Assembly (NCBI GenBank): GCA_031259745.1
Contig: JAIRLB010000013.1
Coordinates: 1 to 6,545, forward strand
DNA from: Rickettsiales bacterium
GTDB lineage: Bacteria > Pseudomonadota > Alphaproteobacteria > Rs-D84
Length of the DNA stretch: 6,545 bases
Reading direction: 5' to 3'
Under the pieces are notes generated by a model, which was given only the letters and a program-made list of their open reading frames with translations, was not told the DNA's origin and ran no database searches. The position numbers were made by a program, and so were the translations under genes. Shown here one piece after another: positions 1 to 6,158 of this stretch. Numbering within the stretch: the stretch's first letter is position 1; each line of letters starts with the position of its first letter.

Positions 1-25
1 AATTGTCAATATCTATTTACTCTAT

Positions 26-52
26 AAAAAACCGCGGCCCCGCCGCGTTTTT
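26..52. terminator. Bidirectional intrinsic terminator
   Basis: A 6-bp all-GC stem, CGCGGC (33-38) with GCCGCG (42-47), closes a CCC loop. On the minus strand it is followed, after one G, by six T residues (the A-run at 26-31), which suits ending the minus-strand gene whose stop codon is at 96-98. On the plus strand five T residues (48-52) follow directly, so it may also stop a convergent gene lying left of the window. The stem is short but very GC-rich against an AT-rich surround. Confidence 0.75.
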
Positions 53-95
53 GAAACTTTAAGCATTAGAAATCACTTTCAAACATCAAACTTTT

Positions 96-3017
96 TTACA
101 TCTGGATTACTTCCTCTTGCCGCTCCATCGCTTCGCATTCGAATATATAATTGGTATCGTCTATCACGGCTGAAGCCACCGCGGCTACTACAACTATTGC
201 GGCGGCGACTATGGTTCCGATCGGAAATGCGGTGGCAATCGCGCCGCAAAGCGCCCCTGCGCCAGCCCCTGCGGCCGCACTGGCCGCAACCCAAGCAATT
301 TGGCTGCCGACGCTTGGTTGATCCGAATTCGCCGCGCTTATTCCGGCACCCACAACCGCCCCCGCGGCGGCTGCGCCTTTTACAATATTTGCCATACGCG
401 CAGCGCTGGCTACTTTTGCAGTGGCATTGGCGGCTTTCGCGGCAGTCGTTACTTCTTTTAATGTATCTCCCGCTTTAACGACATCGCTTAATGACTCTAA
501 TACATTTACTGCTTTTGACGTACCTTGAAATGTTGTGGACAAATTACTAGGATTAAAACTCATAAAACTGGGGGTGTTAATAGTTGCATCGGCAATACCT
601 TTAAGATTGTTTAAATTGTCGGTGGCGTCTGCTACCTTTTTCGTGCCATCCGCAACGACCGCCGCTTCTTTGGCCGAATTTGCAACAGCGCCAATTCCCG
701 CAGTGACTGCGCCAATCGCGCATGATATCGCGATGCTTTTCAGCATCTGCTTTAATCCCTGACCGGTTCCGTCTCCATGTACTTCCTTGGCTGTACATAT
801 TGTCGAATCCGTTGTTATCCTGCATTCGCGTGTCTCGCGTGAGAATATTGCGCTGACATAATATTCCACGGATACTCCGCCGGCCTGCTTTTTGTTTGTG
901 ATTTTTTGTCCGGCCAGTTTTGATATTTCTTCGGTTGACACGGTGTCGGCGACAATCTCGGCCAGTGCAAAGAGATTGTCGGGGCCCTGGCCTCCGCGCG
1001 CCTTGATCGTTTCAAAGTTTGATTCATTATCCACCATCCCCATTGCGGCCATCTGCTGGTCAGCCTGAATCGGCATGGCATAGCATGAATATTCAGCATT
1101 CATTATGTCGGCTTCGCGTATGATTTCCTGCTTTATTTCCATATATTTGCGGGCATAGTTCATCGATGCTTTGGCACGGGCCGCATTGGCGATTATCGGC
1201 AGATATTTGTCCATCATATGCGGGAATCGCGCCTGGGTCTGACCGGTGCGCCCGCGTATTTGGCTCATCTCGCGCCCGTTTATGCAATAAGACAATTCAG
1301 GATCGCTGGATTTTATCAGCTCTATTGTCTTTGATATTTCGGCATTGACATCAGCCAGCGCATTTTGCACCCTGTCGCGCGCACCGTATTCAGCCCGCGT
1401 GGCACGCACATTGTCCATATAATCTTCAATCAACAATTGTCCGCCGCGCCAACCGACCATAGTCCAATTCAACAGGCCCGATATCTTTACGACATTGCCG
1501 GATTTGTCGCGCGCCAAACTGGATGTCCCCAGGTCGGAATCGGTATCAAACGCGTTGCAACCGTTGGTACTGCCGCATACTTCTAGCATTTTATTTTCAG
1601 CCAGCTCCATGCATTTGTCCAACGCGGCATTATCGATTCCCAGATATATTCCCTGAATCATTTTATCCAGGTCCGAAAATGAAAAGCTGGGATTATTCGC
1701 CTTGCACACGACCAGCTTGTCAACGGGGCACATTTCATGCAGCGATTCATAGTCCAATCCTATGCATGCCAGCCAGTCGTCGCCGCATCGGTCTTCGGAC
1801 GTCAGGCATTGCTTGACTTCATCCGTGCAGGCATCAACCCGCATCGCTGCCAGGCGGTTTTTGACGAAATCCCAAATTCGCGGTTCAATCGCAATGCACG
1901 GATCCAACTGCACTTTGCAGAATGACTGCGCCATTTCAGGCCGCGACAGGCATGAATCCATTGTATCGACGCCTTTGCCTTCGATATCGTCGCGGCAAGC
2001 CTTTACGATGCAGTCGGAAATATTCGCCAAGCATTGCATGCGCGGAATGGAATCAGCGGCATGTTCGGCGGCTGCGATCTGTTCCTTAAATGCGTTGATG
2101 AACGCTGGCGCGACTTGCGATGCAACATCTTGGCATTGCTTTTGAACATATTCGCATTTCAACAGATTTATATCCAGCCGTTCGACAGTGCCAGTTGAAA
2201 AGCCTTTTTCCGTCACATTACCTGATGAAACGCAGTTCTCCCAATTTTTTCCGCATACGTCCGGCCCGGTCATGCATTTATGCGTTTCCAGAATACAGCC
2301 GCCCAAGTCAAGCTTGTTCTGACTCTGCATGACATCGCGGGCGGCCGTGCGCGCAGAGCGCGATGATTGGTACTGCACTTCTTTGGATTTTTTTTCAGCT
2401 TCAGCCACGGAATTTGAGAATGCAGCGCAGTCGGACTTGATTTGCTGGGTGTAAAGCATGCCCAGCATTTGAGTATGCGGCGAACAATCAACGGGAAGAG
2501 TTTTTTTGCATAACTCGTCTGCTGCCGAATATTTCCGCGCGCCCGCCAGACAGGATACGCTGCCGTCGCATTCAGGCGCGGTCTCTTCTTCTTTTTCGGC
2601 AAACATCGTCATCAGGGCCGCACTGCGGCCGCTGCTGCGTTCGGTCGTCTGCCGCACATGCGAAGTTTCGCCGGATTCCAGTATCTTTATTGTTTCGCGC
2701 GACTGCCGCTCAACCGCAGCGGTTTTTGAAGAAATATTATCGAGAGTCTTTTGCAGCTTGGTCGCTTCATTGCTGCACACGCAGCGCCCGCTGCCGGTAT
2801 TATCGATCATGCAGAATTGATCCATGCAGCCGTTATATGTTTCCGAGCATTCATTGGGTACAATGCCGCCGACGTTTCTCTGCGTTATGGCTGTGCCGGA
2901 TTGAATCGCATTTGACGGCTGGGAAATCCCGCTACGAGCGACGATAGCAGCCGGGGCCTCTTTTACTACCCCCGAAAAAGCGAGCACAAAAGTAATAAAA
3001 ACGCGTAAAAATCTCAT
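96..3017 (-). CDS. Large exported cysteine-rich protein of unknown function
   Basis: A complete 973-residue protein that I do not recognise. It opens with a Sec signal peptide: charged MRFLR, a hydrophobic core at about 6-18, and a likely cleavage after APA near residue 23. Residues 57-487 are very rich in cysteine, with repeated C-x6-C spacing. The pattern C-x6-C-x4-C occurs at 57/64/69 and 329/336/341. The pattern C-x6-C-x6-C-G-x2-W-x2-C occurs at 241-262 and 397-418. This suggests a disulfide-linked array of helices in the periplasm or at the surface. Residues about 530-645 are charged, helical and coiled-coil-like. The C-terminal third has Gly/Ala-rich hydrophobic stretches at about 762-781, 881-898 and 907-952, which may insert in a membrane, then a short acidic tail with one more Cys (961). 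The ATG at 3017 places the signal peptide correctly but has no clear Shine-Dalgarno; a leaderless mRNA is possible. The gene is monocistronic here, divergent from pnp, and ends before a strong terminator. The reading frame is certain; the function is unknown. Confidence 0.88.
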   Translation of the reverse strand: MRFLRVFITFVLAFSGVVKEAPAAIVARSGISQPSNAIQSGTAITQRNVGGIVPNECSETYNGCMDQFCMIDNTGSGRCVCSNEATKLQKTLDNISSKTAAVERQSRETIKILESGETSHVRQTTERSSGRSAALMTMFAEKEEETAPECDGSVSCLAGARKYSAADELCKKTLPVDCSPHTQMLGMLYTQQIKSDCAAFSNSVAEAEKKSKEVQYQSSRSARTAARDVMQSQNKLDLGGCILETHKCMTGPDVCGKNWENCVSSGNVTEKGFSTGTVERLDINLLKCEYVQKQCQDVASQVAPAFINAFKEQIAAAEHAADSIPRMQCLANISDCIVKACRDDIEGKGVDTMDSCLSRPEMAQSFCKVQLDPCIAIEPRIWDFVKNRLAAMRVDACTDEVKQCLTSEDRCGDDWLACIGLDYESLHEMCPVDKLVVCKANNPSFSFSDLDKMIQGIYLGIDNAALDKCMELAENKMLEVCGSTNGCNAFDTDSDLGTSSLARDKSGNVVKISGLLNWTMVGWRGGQLLIEDYMDNVRATRAEYGARDRVQNALADVNAEISKTIELIKSSDPELSYCINGREMSQIRGRTGQTQARFPHMMDKYLPIIANAARAKASMNYARKYMEIKQEIIREADIMNAEYSCYAMPIQADQQMAAMGMVDNESNFETIKARGGQGPDNLFALAEIVADTVSTEEISKLAGQKITNKKQAGGVSVEYYVSAIFSRETRECRITTDSTICTAKEVHGDGTGQGLKQMLKSIAISCAIGAVTAGIGAVANSAKEAAVVADGTKKVADATDNLNNLKGIADATINTPSFMSFNPSNLSTTFQGTSKAVNVLESLSDVVKAGDTLKEVTTAAKAANATAKVASAARMANIVKGAAAAGAVVGAGISAANSDQPSVGSQIAWVAASAAAGAGAGALCGAIATAFPIGTIVAAAIVVVAAVASAVIDDTNYIFECEAMERQEEVIQM

Positions 3018-3023
3018 ATCCGA

Positions 3024-3052
3024 ATATTATCATTTTTTTATTTTTGTTGCAA
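3024..3052 (-). promoter_or_regulatory. Candidate promoter of the exported-protein gene
   Basis: Read on the minus strand, TTGCAA (3052-3047) is followed after 17 bp by TAATAT (3029-3024), a 4/6 match at each hexamer. A start about 7 bases beyond the -10 box would fall at or next to the A of the ATG at 3017, so the message could be leaderless. This agrees with the lack of a Shine-Dalgarno there. The region is AT-rich, so chance -10 matches are easy to find and the call is tentative. Confidence 0.4.
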
Positions 3053-3074
3053 ACGGTCTTTAATTATCTATAAT
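3047..3074 (+). promoter_or_regulatory. Sigma70-type promoter of pnp
   Basis: TTGCAA (3047-3052) and a perfect TATAAT (3069-3074) are separated by 16 bp. Initiation would be near 3081, three bases before the leader hairpin. The -35 hexamer is palindromic and may also serve the divergent minus-strand promoter. The exact consensus -10 box and its position just ahead of the hairpin make this the best promoter in the window. Confidence 0.7.
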
Positions 3075-3083
3075 TGAAAAGTT

Positions 3084-3146
3084 GGAGAAGAGATTATTCA
3101 TTTTTACATTTTGACGCCAGAATGTAAAGACGAATGATTTTTCTCC
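3084..3146 (+). promoter_or_regulatory. Long hairpin in the pnp 5' leader, probable RNase III target
   Basis: The arm at 3091-3110 pairs with 3121-3140 over 20 positions, with one A-C mismatch (3100/3131) and a few G-U pairs. After a single bulged G (3090), the arm at 3084-3089 pairs with 3141-3146 for six more pairs. The loop is 10 nt (3111-3120). No T-run follows, so it is not a terminator. In E. coli the pnp leader carries a comparable long stem that RNase III cuts, after which PNPase represses its own translation and destabilises the message. The same role is inferred here from position and stem length only. Confidence 0.7.
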
Positions 3147-3198
3147 GCACATAAGCTGAACGGCAATATGCTGTTTGTTAGTTATATCAATAATAAAT

Positions 3199-3202
3199 GG
3201 AG
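3199..3202 (+). promoter_or_regulatory. Shine-Dalgarno that sets the pnp start
   Basis: GGAG lies 7 nt before the ATG at 3210. An in-frame ATG at 3168 would add 14 residues but has no ribosome-binding site before it, and the added residues do not resemble a PNPase N-terminus. A further ATG at 3222 (protein starting MFKKGE) is possible but is less well spaced from this site. Confidence 0.75.
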
Positions 3203-3209
3203 AAAAATT

Positions 3210-5375
3210 ATGTTATTTGGTATGTTTAAGAAAGGTGAAACAGAACACCTGAACAATCCGGTTGTGGTTGAAATTCAGTATGGCGATGAAACTTTGCGCT
3301 TGGAAACGGGGCGTTTTGCAAAACAAGCGAACGGCTCGGTCATGGTAACATTGGGTGGAACGATGGTTTTGGCGACAGCCGTTGGTGAGAAAACCGCGGT
3401 TGATGGCCAGAATTTCTTTCCATTGACGGTCGATTATCAAGAAAAATTCGCGTCCGCTGGCCGCATTCCTGGGTCGCGCGATCGCCGCGAGGGCCGTTCT
3501 TCCATATCTGAGACTTTGATTTCACGCCTGATTGACCGCCCAATTCGTCCCTTGTTCCCCGAAACATTCAAGAACAAGGTCCAGGTTGTGGCACAGGTCT
3601 TTTCATACGACAAAAAAAATCAGCCGGACGTTTTGGCAATGATTGCATCTTCTGCCGCGCTGGCAATTTCCGACATTCCGTTCCTGGGACCGATTGGCGC
3701 CGCACGTGTCGGTTATGCGGATGGAAAATACATCTTGAATCCGTCAGCCAAAGAAATAGAGGAATCAGAAATGGACTTGGTTGTCGCAGCGACCAAGGAT
3801 GGCGTCATGATGGTTGAATCCGAAATTGGCGAATTGGATGAAAAAACAACTTTGGGTGCCGTAAAGTTTGGCTTTGATGCGCAGCAATCCGTTATTAAGG
3901 CTATTAACGAATTGGTTGAAAAAGTTGGTAAGGAACACTGGCTTGTTCCCGAAAAATCTCGTGAATATATCGCAATGGAACAAGATTTCGAACAGTACGC
4001 CGGAGATATCGAAAACGCGCTGGTCATCAAAGAAAAATTGACTCGGTTGGAAACTTTATCTGAAATCGCGACTAAGGCCACGGCGCGCATTCCGGGATTG
4101 CTGCCAGATAGCGCGACGGCCGCTGGCACTTTGAATTCATGGGCTGCGGAAATTATTGATGGCCTGACCGCGCGCATCATGCGCAAAAACATCCTGGCTG
4201 GCAAGCCGCGCATTGACGGGCGCGATAACAAGACGGTTCGCCCGATTGAAATCGAGCTGGGCGTTTTGCCGCGCGCGCACGGAAGCGCTTTGTTTACACG
4301 CGGCGAAACCCAAGCATTGGTTTCGATGACTTTGGGCGGCGGCAAGGATGCTTTGCCAATAGAATCCATAGACGGCGCATCAGAACAGGGATTTTTCCTG
4401 AATTATAACTTTCCCGGATATTCCGTGGGCGAGGCAAAACCAATGCGTGCGCCGGGCCGCCGTGAAATCGGCCATGGCAATCTGGCATTACGCGCCCTGA
4501 ACCCCATGATGCCGTCTCGCGAAGAATTCGACTATGTCGTCCGCATCGTATCCGACATTTTGGAATCCAACGGTTCTTCTTCCATGGCGACAACATGCGG
4601 TGGCTGTTTGGCCATGATGGACGGCGGTGTTCCGGTAAAGCGTCCGGTCGCCGGTATTGCTATGGGATTGATAAAAGAAGGCGATAATTATGCTGTTTTA
4701 ACTGATATCCTGGGCGACGAAGACCACTTGGGCGATATGGACTTTAAGGTAACTGGAACAAGCGAAGGAATCACCGCATTGCAGATGGATATCAAAATCA
4801 CATCCATTACTTTTGAAATCATGGAAAAGGCTCTAGCTCAGGCAAAAGACGGCCGGATTCACATACTGGGAAAGATGGAAGAGGCAATCAAGGCCCCCCG
4901 CACTATGGTGTCTGAATTCGCCCCCCAGGCTTATTCTATTAAAATCAATCCCGACAAAGTTCGCGAAGTTATCGGCAAAGGCGGCATTGTTATCCAGGCT
5001 TTGACGCGTGAAACGAATACTCAGATTGATTTGGCTGACGATGGTTCCGTCAAAATCATGGCCACTACCAAGGAAGAGGCGGACGAAGTAATTCGCCGTA
5101 TCAAAGAAATCGTCGCGGAACCGGAAGTAGGTATGATTTACGAGGGCACGGTATCCGGTGTGAAAGATTTCGGTCTGTTCGTGAAAATCATGAACGGTTT
5201 TGAAGCTTTGGTTCACATTTCCGAAATCACTGGCGAACGCATTGCGAAAATTGAAGACGCCAAACTGAAAGAAGGCGACAAAGTGTTTGTAAAATACATG
5301 GGTACCGACAAACGCGGCAAAACACGCATGAGCATGGTCGGAATCGACCAGAAAATCGGCAAAGAAATGAAGTAA
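3210..5375 (+). CDS. pnp: Polyribonucleotide nucleotidyltransferase (PNPase)
   Basis: Phosphorolytic 3'-to-5' exoribonuclease, trimeric in known members, working in cytoplasmic mRNA turnover and often in the RNA degradosome. At 721 residues it is slightly longer than usual (about 700-715), owing to a short N-terminal extension. All family domains are present in order: first RNase PH core (about 15-155, with FFPLTVDYQEK at 69-79), helical linker (about 245-325), second and catalytic RNase PH core (about 340-550), KH domain (about 570-635, with GKGG at 589-592) and S1 domain (about 638-710). The catalytic core keeps LFTRGETQAL (361-370), the phosphate-binding SSS (456-458) and the metal-binding aspartates in EDHLGDMDF (504-512), so it should be active. 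The RNA-channel loop is odd: the usual GGFFRR/GGFFKR reads GSRDRR (88-93), losing both aromatic residues. It is driven by its own promoter with a long leader hairpin, and ybaB follows 21 bases downstream. rpsO, the common upstream partner, is not adjacent. Confidence 0.98.
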   Translation: MLFGMFKKGETEHLNNPVVVEIQYGDETLRLETGRFAKQANGSVMVTLGGTMVLATAVGEKTAVDGQNFFPLTVDYQEKFASAGRIPGSRDRREGRSSISETLISRLIDRPIRPLFPETFKNKVQVVAQVFSYDKKNQPDVLAMIASSAALAISDIPFLGPIGAARVGYADGKYILNPSAKEIEESEMDLVVAATKDGVMMVESEIGELDEKTTLGAVKFGFDAQQSVIKAINELVEKVGKEHWLVPEKSREYIAMEQDFEQYAGDIENALVIKEKLTRLETLSEIATKATARIPGLLPDSATAAGTLNSWAAEIIDGLTARIMRKNILAGKPRIDGRDNKTVRPIEIELGVLPRAHGSALFTRGETQALVSMTLGGGKDALPIESIDGASEQGFFLNYNFPGYSVGEAKPMRAPGRREIGHGNLALRALNPMMPSREEFDYVVRIVSDILESNGSSSMATTCGGCLAMMDGGVPVKRPVAGIAMGLIKEGDNYAVLTDILGDEDHLGDMDFKVTGTSEGITALQMDIKITSITFEIMEKALAQAKDGRIHILGKMEEAIKAPRTMVSEFAPQAYSIKINPDKVREVIGKGGIVIQALTRETNTQIDLADDGSVKIMATTKEEADEVIRRIKEIVAEPEVGMIYEGTVSGVKDFGLFVKIMNGFEALVHISEITGERIAKIEDAKLKEGDKVFVKYMGTDKRGKTRMSMVGIDQKIGKEMK

Positions 5376-5396
5376 TAAATTAAAAAGGAAAAAACC

Positions 5397-5696
5397 ATGG
5401 ATATGGAAGAATTAATGGCGCAGGCAAAACAGCTGCAAGACAAAGTTGCCGCGGCCCAGGATGTGCTAGCAAACACAAGTGTCAAGGGAATCGCTGGCAA
5501 CGGCGACGTCATAGTCAATATGTCTGGTAAATACGACTTAATTGGTTTGGTCATTAAACCGGACTTCCTGCATGGTGATGCGACTGTTGTTGTTAACACT
5601 ATTATAGATGCTTTCCATGATGCCAAGGCAAAAGCGGACGCCGCGATAGACAAGGTTATGGGAGAGGCAACCGCCGATATGCCGTTACCGGAGTAA
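5397..5696 (+). CDS. ybaB: YbaB/EbfC-family nucleoid-associated protein
   Basis: Small dimeric DNA-binding protein of the YbaB/EbfC family, known to coat the nucleoid and affect gene expression. At 99 residues it is close to the usual 100-110. It starts with the family's helical segment rich in Met, Gln and Lys (residues 1-25, MAQAKQLQDKV), then shows the central strand region with GIAGNGDVIVNMSGKYDLIGLVIKP (32-56, seen as family-like GxGxVxVxxxGxxxxxxxxIxP spacing), and ends with the C-terminal helix around NTIIDAFHDAKAKADAAID. AAAGGA at 5384-5389 lies 7 nt before the ATG, supporting this start; an ATG at 5403 is an alternative. It is 21 bases after pnp with no terminator between them, so it is probably co-transcribed. 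In most bacteria ybaB sits between dnaX and recR, so this location is not the usual one. Confidence 0.92.
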   Translation: MDMEELMAQAKQLQDKVAAAQDVLANTSVKGIAGNGDVIVNMSGKYDLIGLVIKPDFLHGDATVVVNTIIDAFHDAKAKADAAIDKVMGEATADMPLPE

Positions 5697-5760
5697 ATTA
5701 ATTTCTGATTTACTTCGTGATGTTCCATTGCAGGAACTGAGTTCCGCACAATTTTGTTTT
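5690..5760 (+). terminator. Possible 3'-end hairpins of the pnp-ybaB transcript
   Basis: A 9-bp stem overlaps the ybaB stop codon (5690-5698 with 5708-5716). Further on, GGAAC (5733-5737) pairs with GTTCC (5741-5745) over a TGA loop, and a T-rich but interrupted tract follows (ATTTTGTTTT, 5751-5760). The same GGAAC could instead pair with an upstream GTTCC (5722-5726), giving two exclusive structures. None is a textbook intrinsic terminator, so termination here is a weak call. The rest of 5697-5820 shows no gene. Confidence 0.35.
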
Positions 5761-5774
5761 ACAAAAAAAATCGC

Positions 5775-5803
5775 TTGTAATCGGAGATCTTGTAGGTTAA
5801 TAT
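5775..5803 (+). promoter_or_regulatory. Candidate promoter of tRNA-Val
   Basis: TTGTAA (5775-5780) and TAATAT (5798-5803) are separated by 17 bp, with 4/6 matches to each sigma70 hexamer. Initiation near 5810 would place the mature tRNA about 11 nt downstream, which is typical. The score is moderate, and read-through from ybaB is the alternative. Confidence 0.45.
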
Positions 5804-5820
5804 TTCGTCACTGCAAACCT

Positions 5821-5897
5821 GGATGTTTAGCTCAGTTGGCTAGAGCATCTCGTTTACACCGAGAGGGTCGGGGGTTCGAATCCCTCAACATCCACCA
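5821..5897 (+). tRNA. tRNA-Val (anticodon UAC)
   Basis: A complete cloverleaf. The 7-bp acceptor (5821-5827 with 5887-5893) is fully paired, followed by discriminator A and an encoded CCA (5895-5897). The D stem is GCTC/GAGC (5830-5833, 5843-5846). The anticodon stem is TCTCG/CGAGA (5848-5852, 5860-5864) around loop TTTACAC, so the anticodon TAC is at 5855-5857. The variable loop is GGGTC. The T stem (5870-5874 with 5882-5886, one G-U pair) closes loop TTCGAAT. UAC reads GUA and, when modified, other valine codons. A recombinase remnant approaches its 3' end on the opposite strand, which suggests the gene served as an integration site. Confidence 0.96.
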
Positions 5898-6149
5898 TTC
5901 TACACTATTGGAGTTTTTAAGCAGTTCTGAAAACGGCGAATGCAAGGAAATTCTTAGCTTTTCTCCAACAATCGTCGAGTTCGAAATCATGATTCTCAAA
6001 AACTGCTGTTTTTCGCTAATGTTCAAACTTTTGAAATAAAAGCCAGTATTTCCAGCGAATTGGACGACGCAATCCACCATTTTATTGATTCCGGCATCAA
6101 TTATATTTAGCTCTTGACGAGCAGCGCAAAGATGCCGGTCAAAAGTTTT
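5832..6149 (-). pseudogene. C-terminal remnant of a large serine recombinase, running into the tRNA-Val gene
   Basis: An open minus-strand frame runs from just after an in-frame TAA (6150-6152) to a stop at 5832-5834. Before the tRNA it reads like the tail of large serine recombinases. A helical stretch ARQELNIIDAGINKM resembles the coiled-coil part. It is followed by SEKQQFLRIMISNSTI and GEKLRISLHSPFSELL, matching the family's closing pattern (K-R/Q-x-x-L-x-x-x-x-S-N, then K-L-x-x-x-x-x-x-P-F-x-x-L, then a Trp). The resolvase catalytic domain and most of the DNA-binding region are absent, and no proper start remains; the ATG at 6080 is internal to the match. The last residues (after EWW) come from the back of the tRNA gene. 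It is most likely a piece of an integrase from an element inserted at tRNA-Val, cut by the neighbouring IS. Recognition is by eye; a chance frame next to a tRNA is the alternative. Confidence 0.6.
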
Positions 6150-6151
6150 TT
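6085..6151 (+). other. Inverted repeat followed by a T-run, between recombinase remnant and IS
   Basis: CCGGCATC (6091-6098) pairs exactly with GATGCCGG (6131-6138), extended by TTGA/TCAA across a two-base bulge. Within the 32-nt loop is a small GCTC/GAGC hairpin (6110-6122). Six T residues (6146-6151) follow after AAAG. It could end plus-strand transcription coming from the tRNA side, or be a by-product of the insertion junction. The long loop makes it a poor standard terminator. Confidence 0.35.
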
Positions 6152-6158
6152 AATTATG

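Noticed and set aside
1762..2145. Plus-strand frames of 60-127 codons lying over the exported-protein gene.
   Set aside because: They are antisense to a single uninterrupted 973-codon frame with signal peptide and regular cysteine pattern, and none shows a ribosome-binding site with a sensible protein.
3084..3146. The pnp leader hairpin as an intrinsic terminator or a riboswitch.
   Set aside because: No T-run follows the stem, and it is a single long helix without the multi-helix junction or conserved core of a known riboswitch class.
3168..3209. An N-terminal 14-residue extension of PNPase from the ATG at 3168.
   Set aside because: No ribosome-binding site precedes it, whereas GGAG is well placed for 3210, and the extra residues are not PNPase-like.
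3713..4369. A 218-codon minus-strand frame inside pnp.
   Set aside because: It is antisense to highly conserved PNPase coding sequence, is Ser-rich low-information protein, and has no start signals; it is a shadow frame.
5213..5749. A 178-codon minus-strand frame over the end of pnp and all of ybaB.
   Set aside because: It is antisense to two well-supported genes and has no recognisable domain; it is a shadow frame.
5832..5897. The protein segment reading LRDSNPRPSRCKRDAL as part of a real coding region.
   Set aside because: It is the familiar product of translating the back strand of a tRNA gene. Only the part outside the tRNA (5898-6149) carries recombinase-like signal.
5928..6012. Loose inverted similarity between AGCAGTT near 5930 and AACTGCT near 6000 as IS or att ends.
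   Set aside because: The match is only about 7-8 bases with poor extension, and both arms lie inside the recombinase-like frame.
5728..6039. A plus-strand frame of about 100 codons across the tRNA.
   Set aside because: It reads through the tRNA-Val gene, has no ribosome-binding site, and its translation has no recognisable features.
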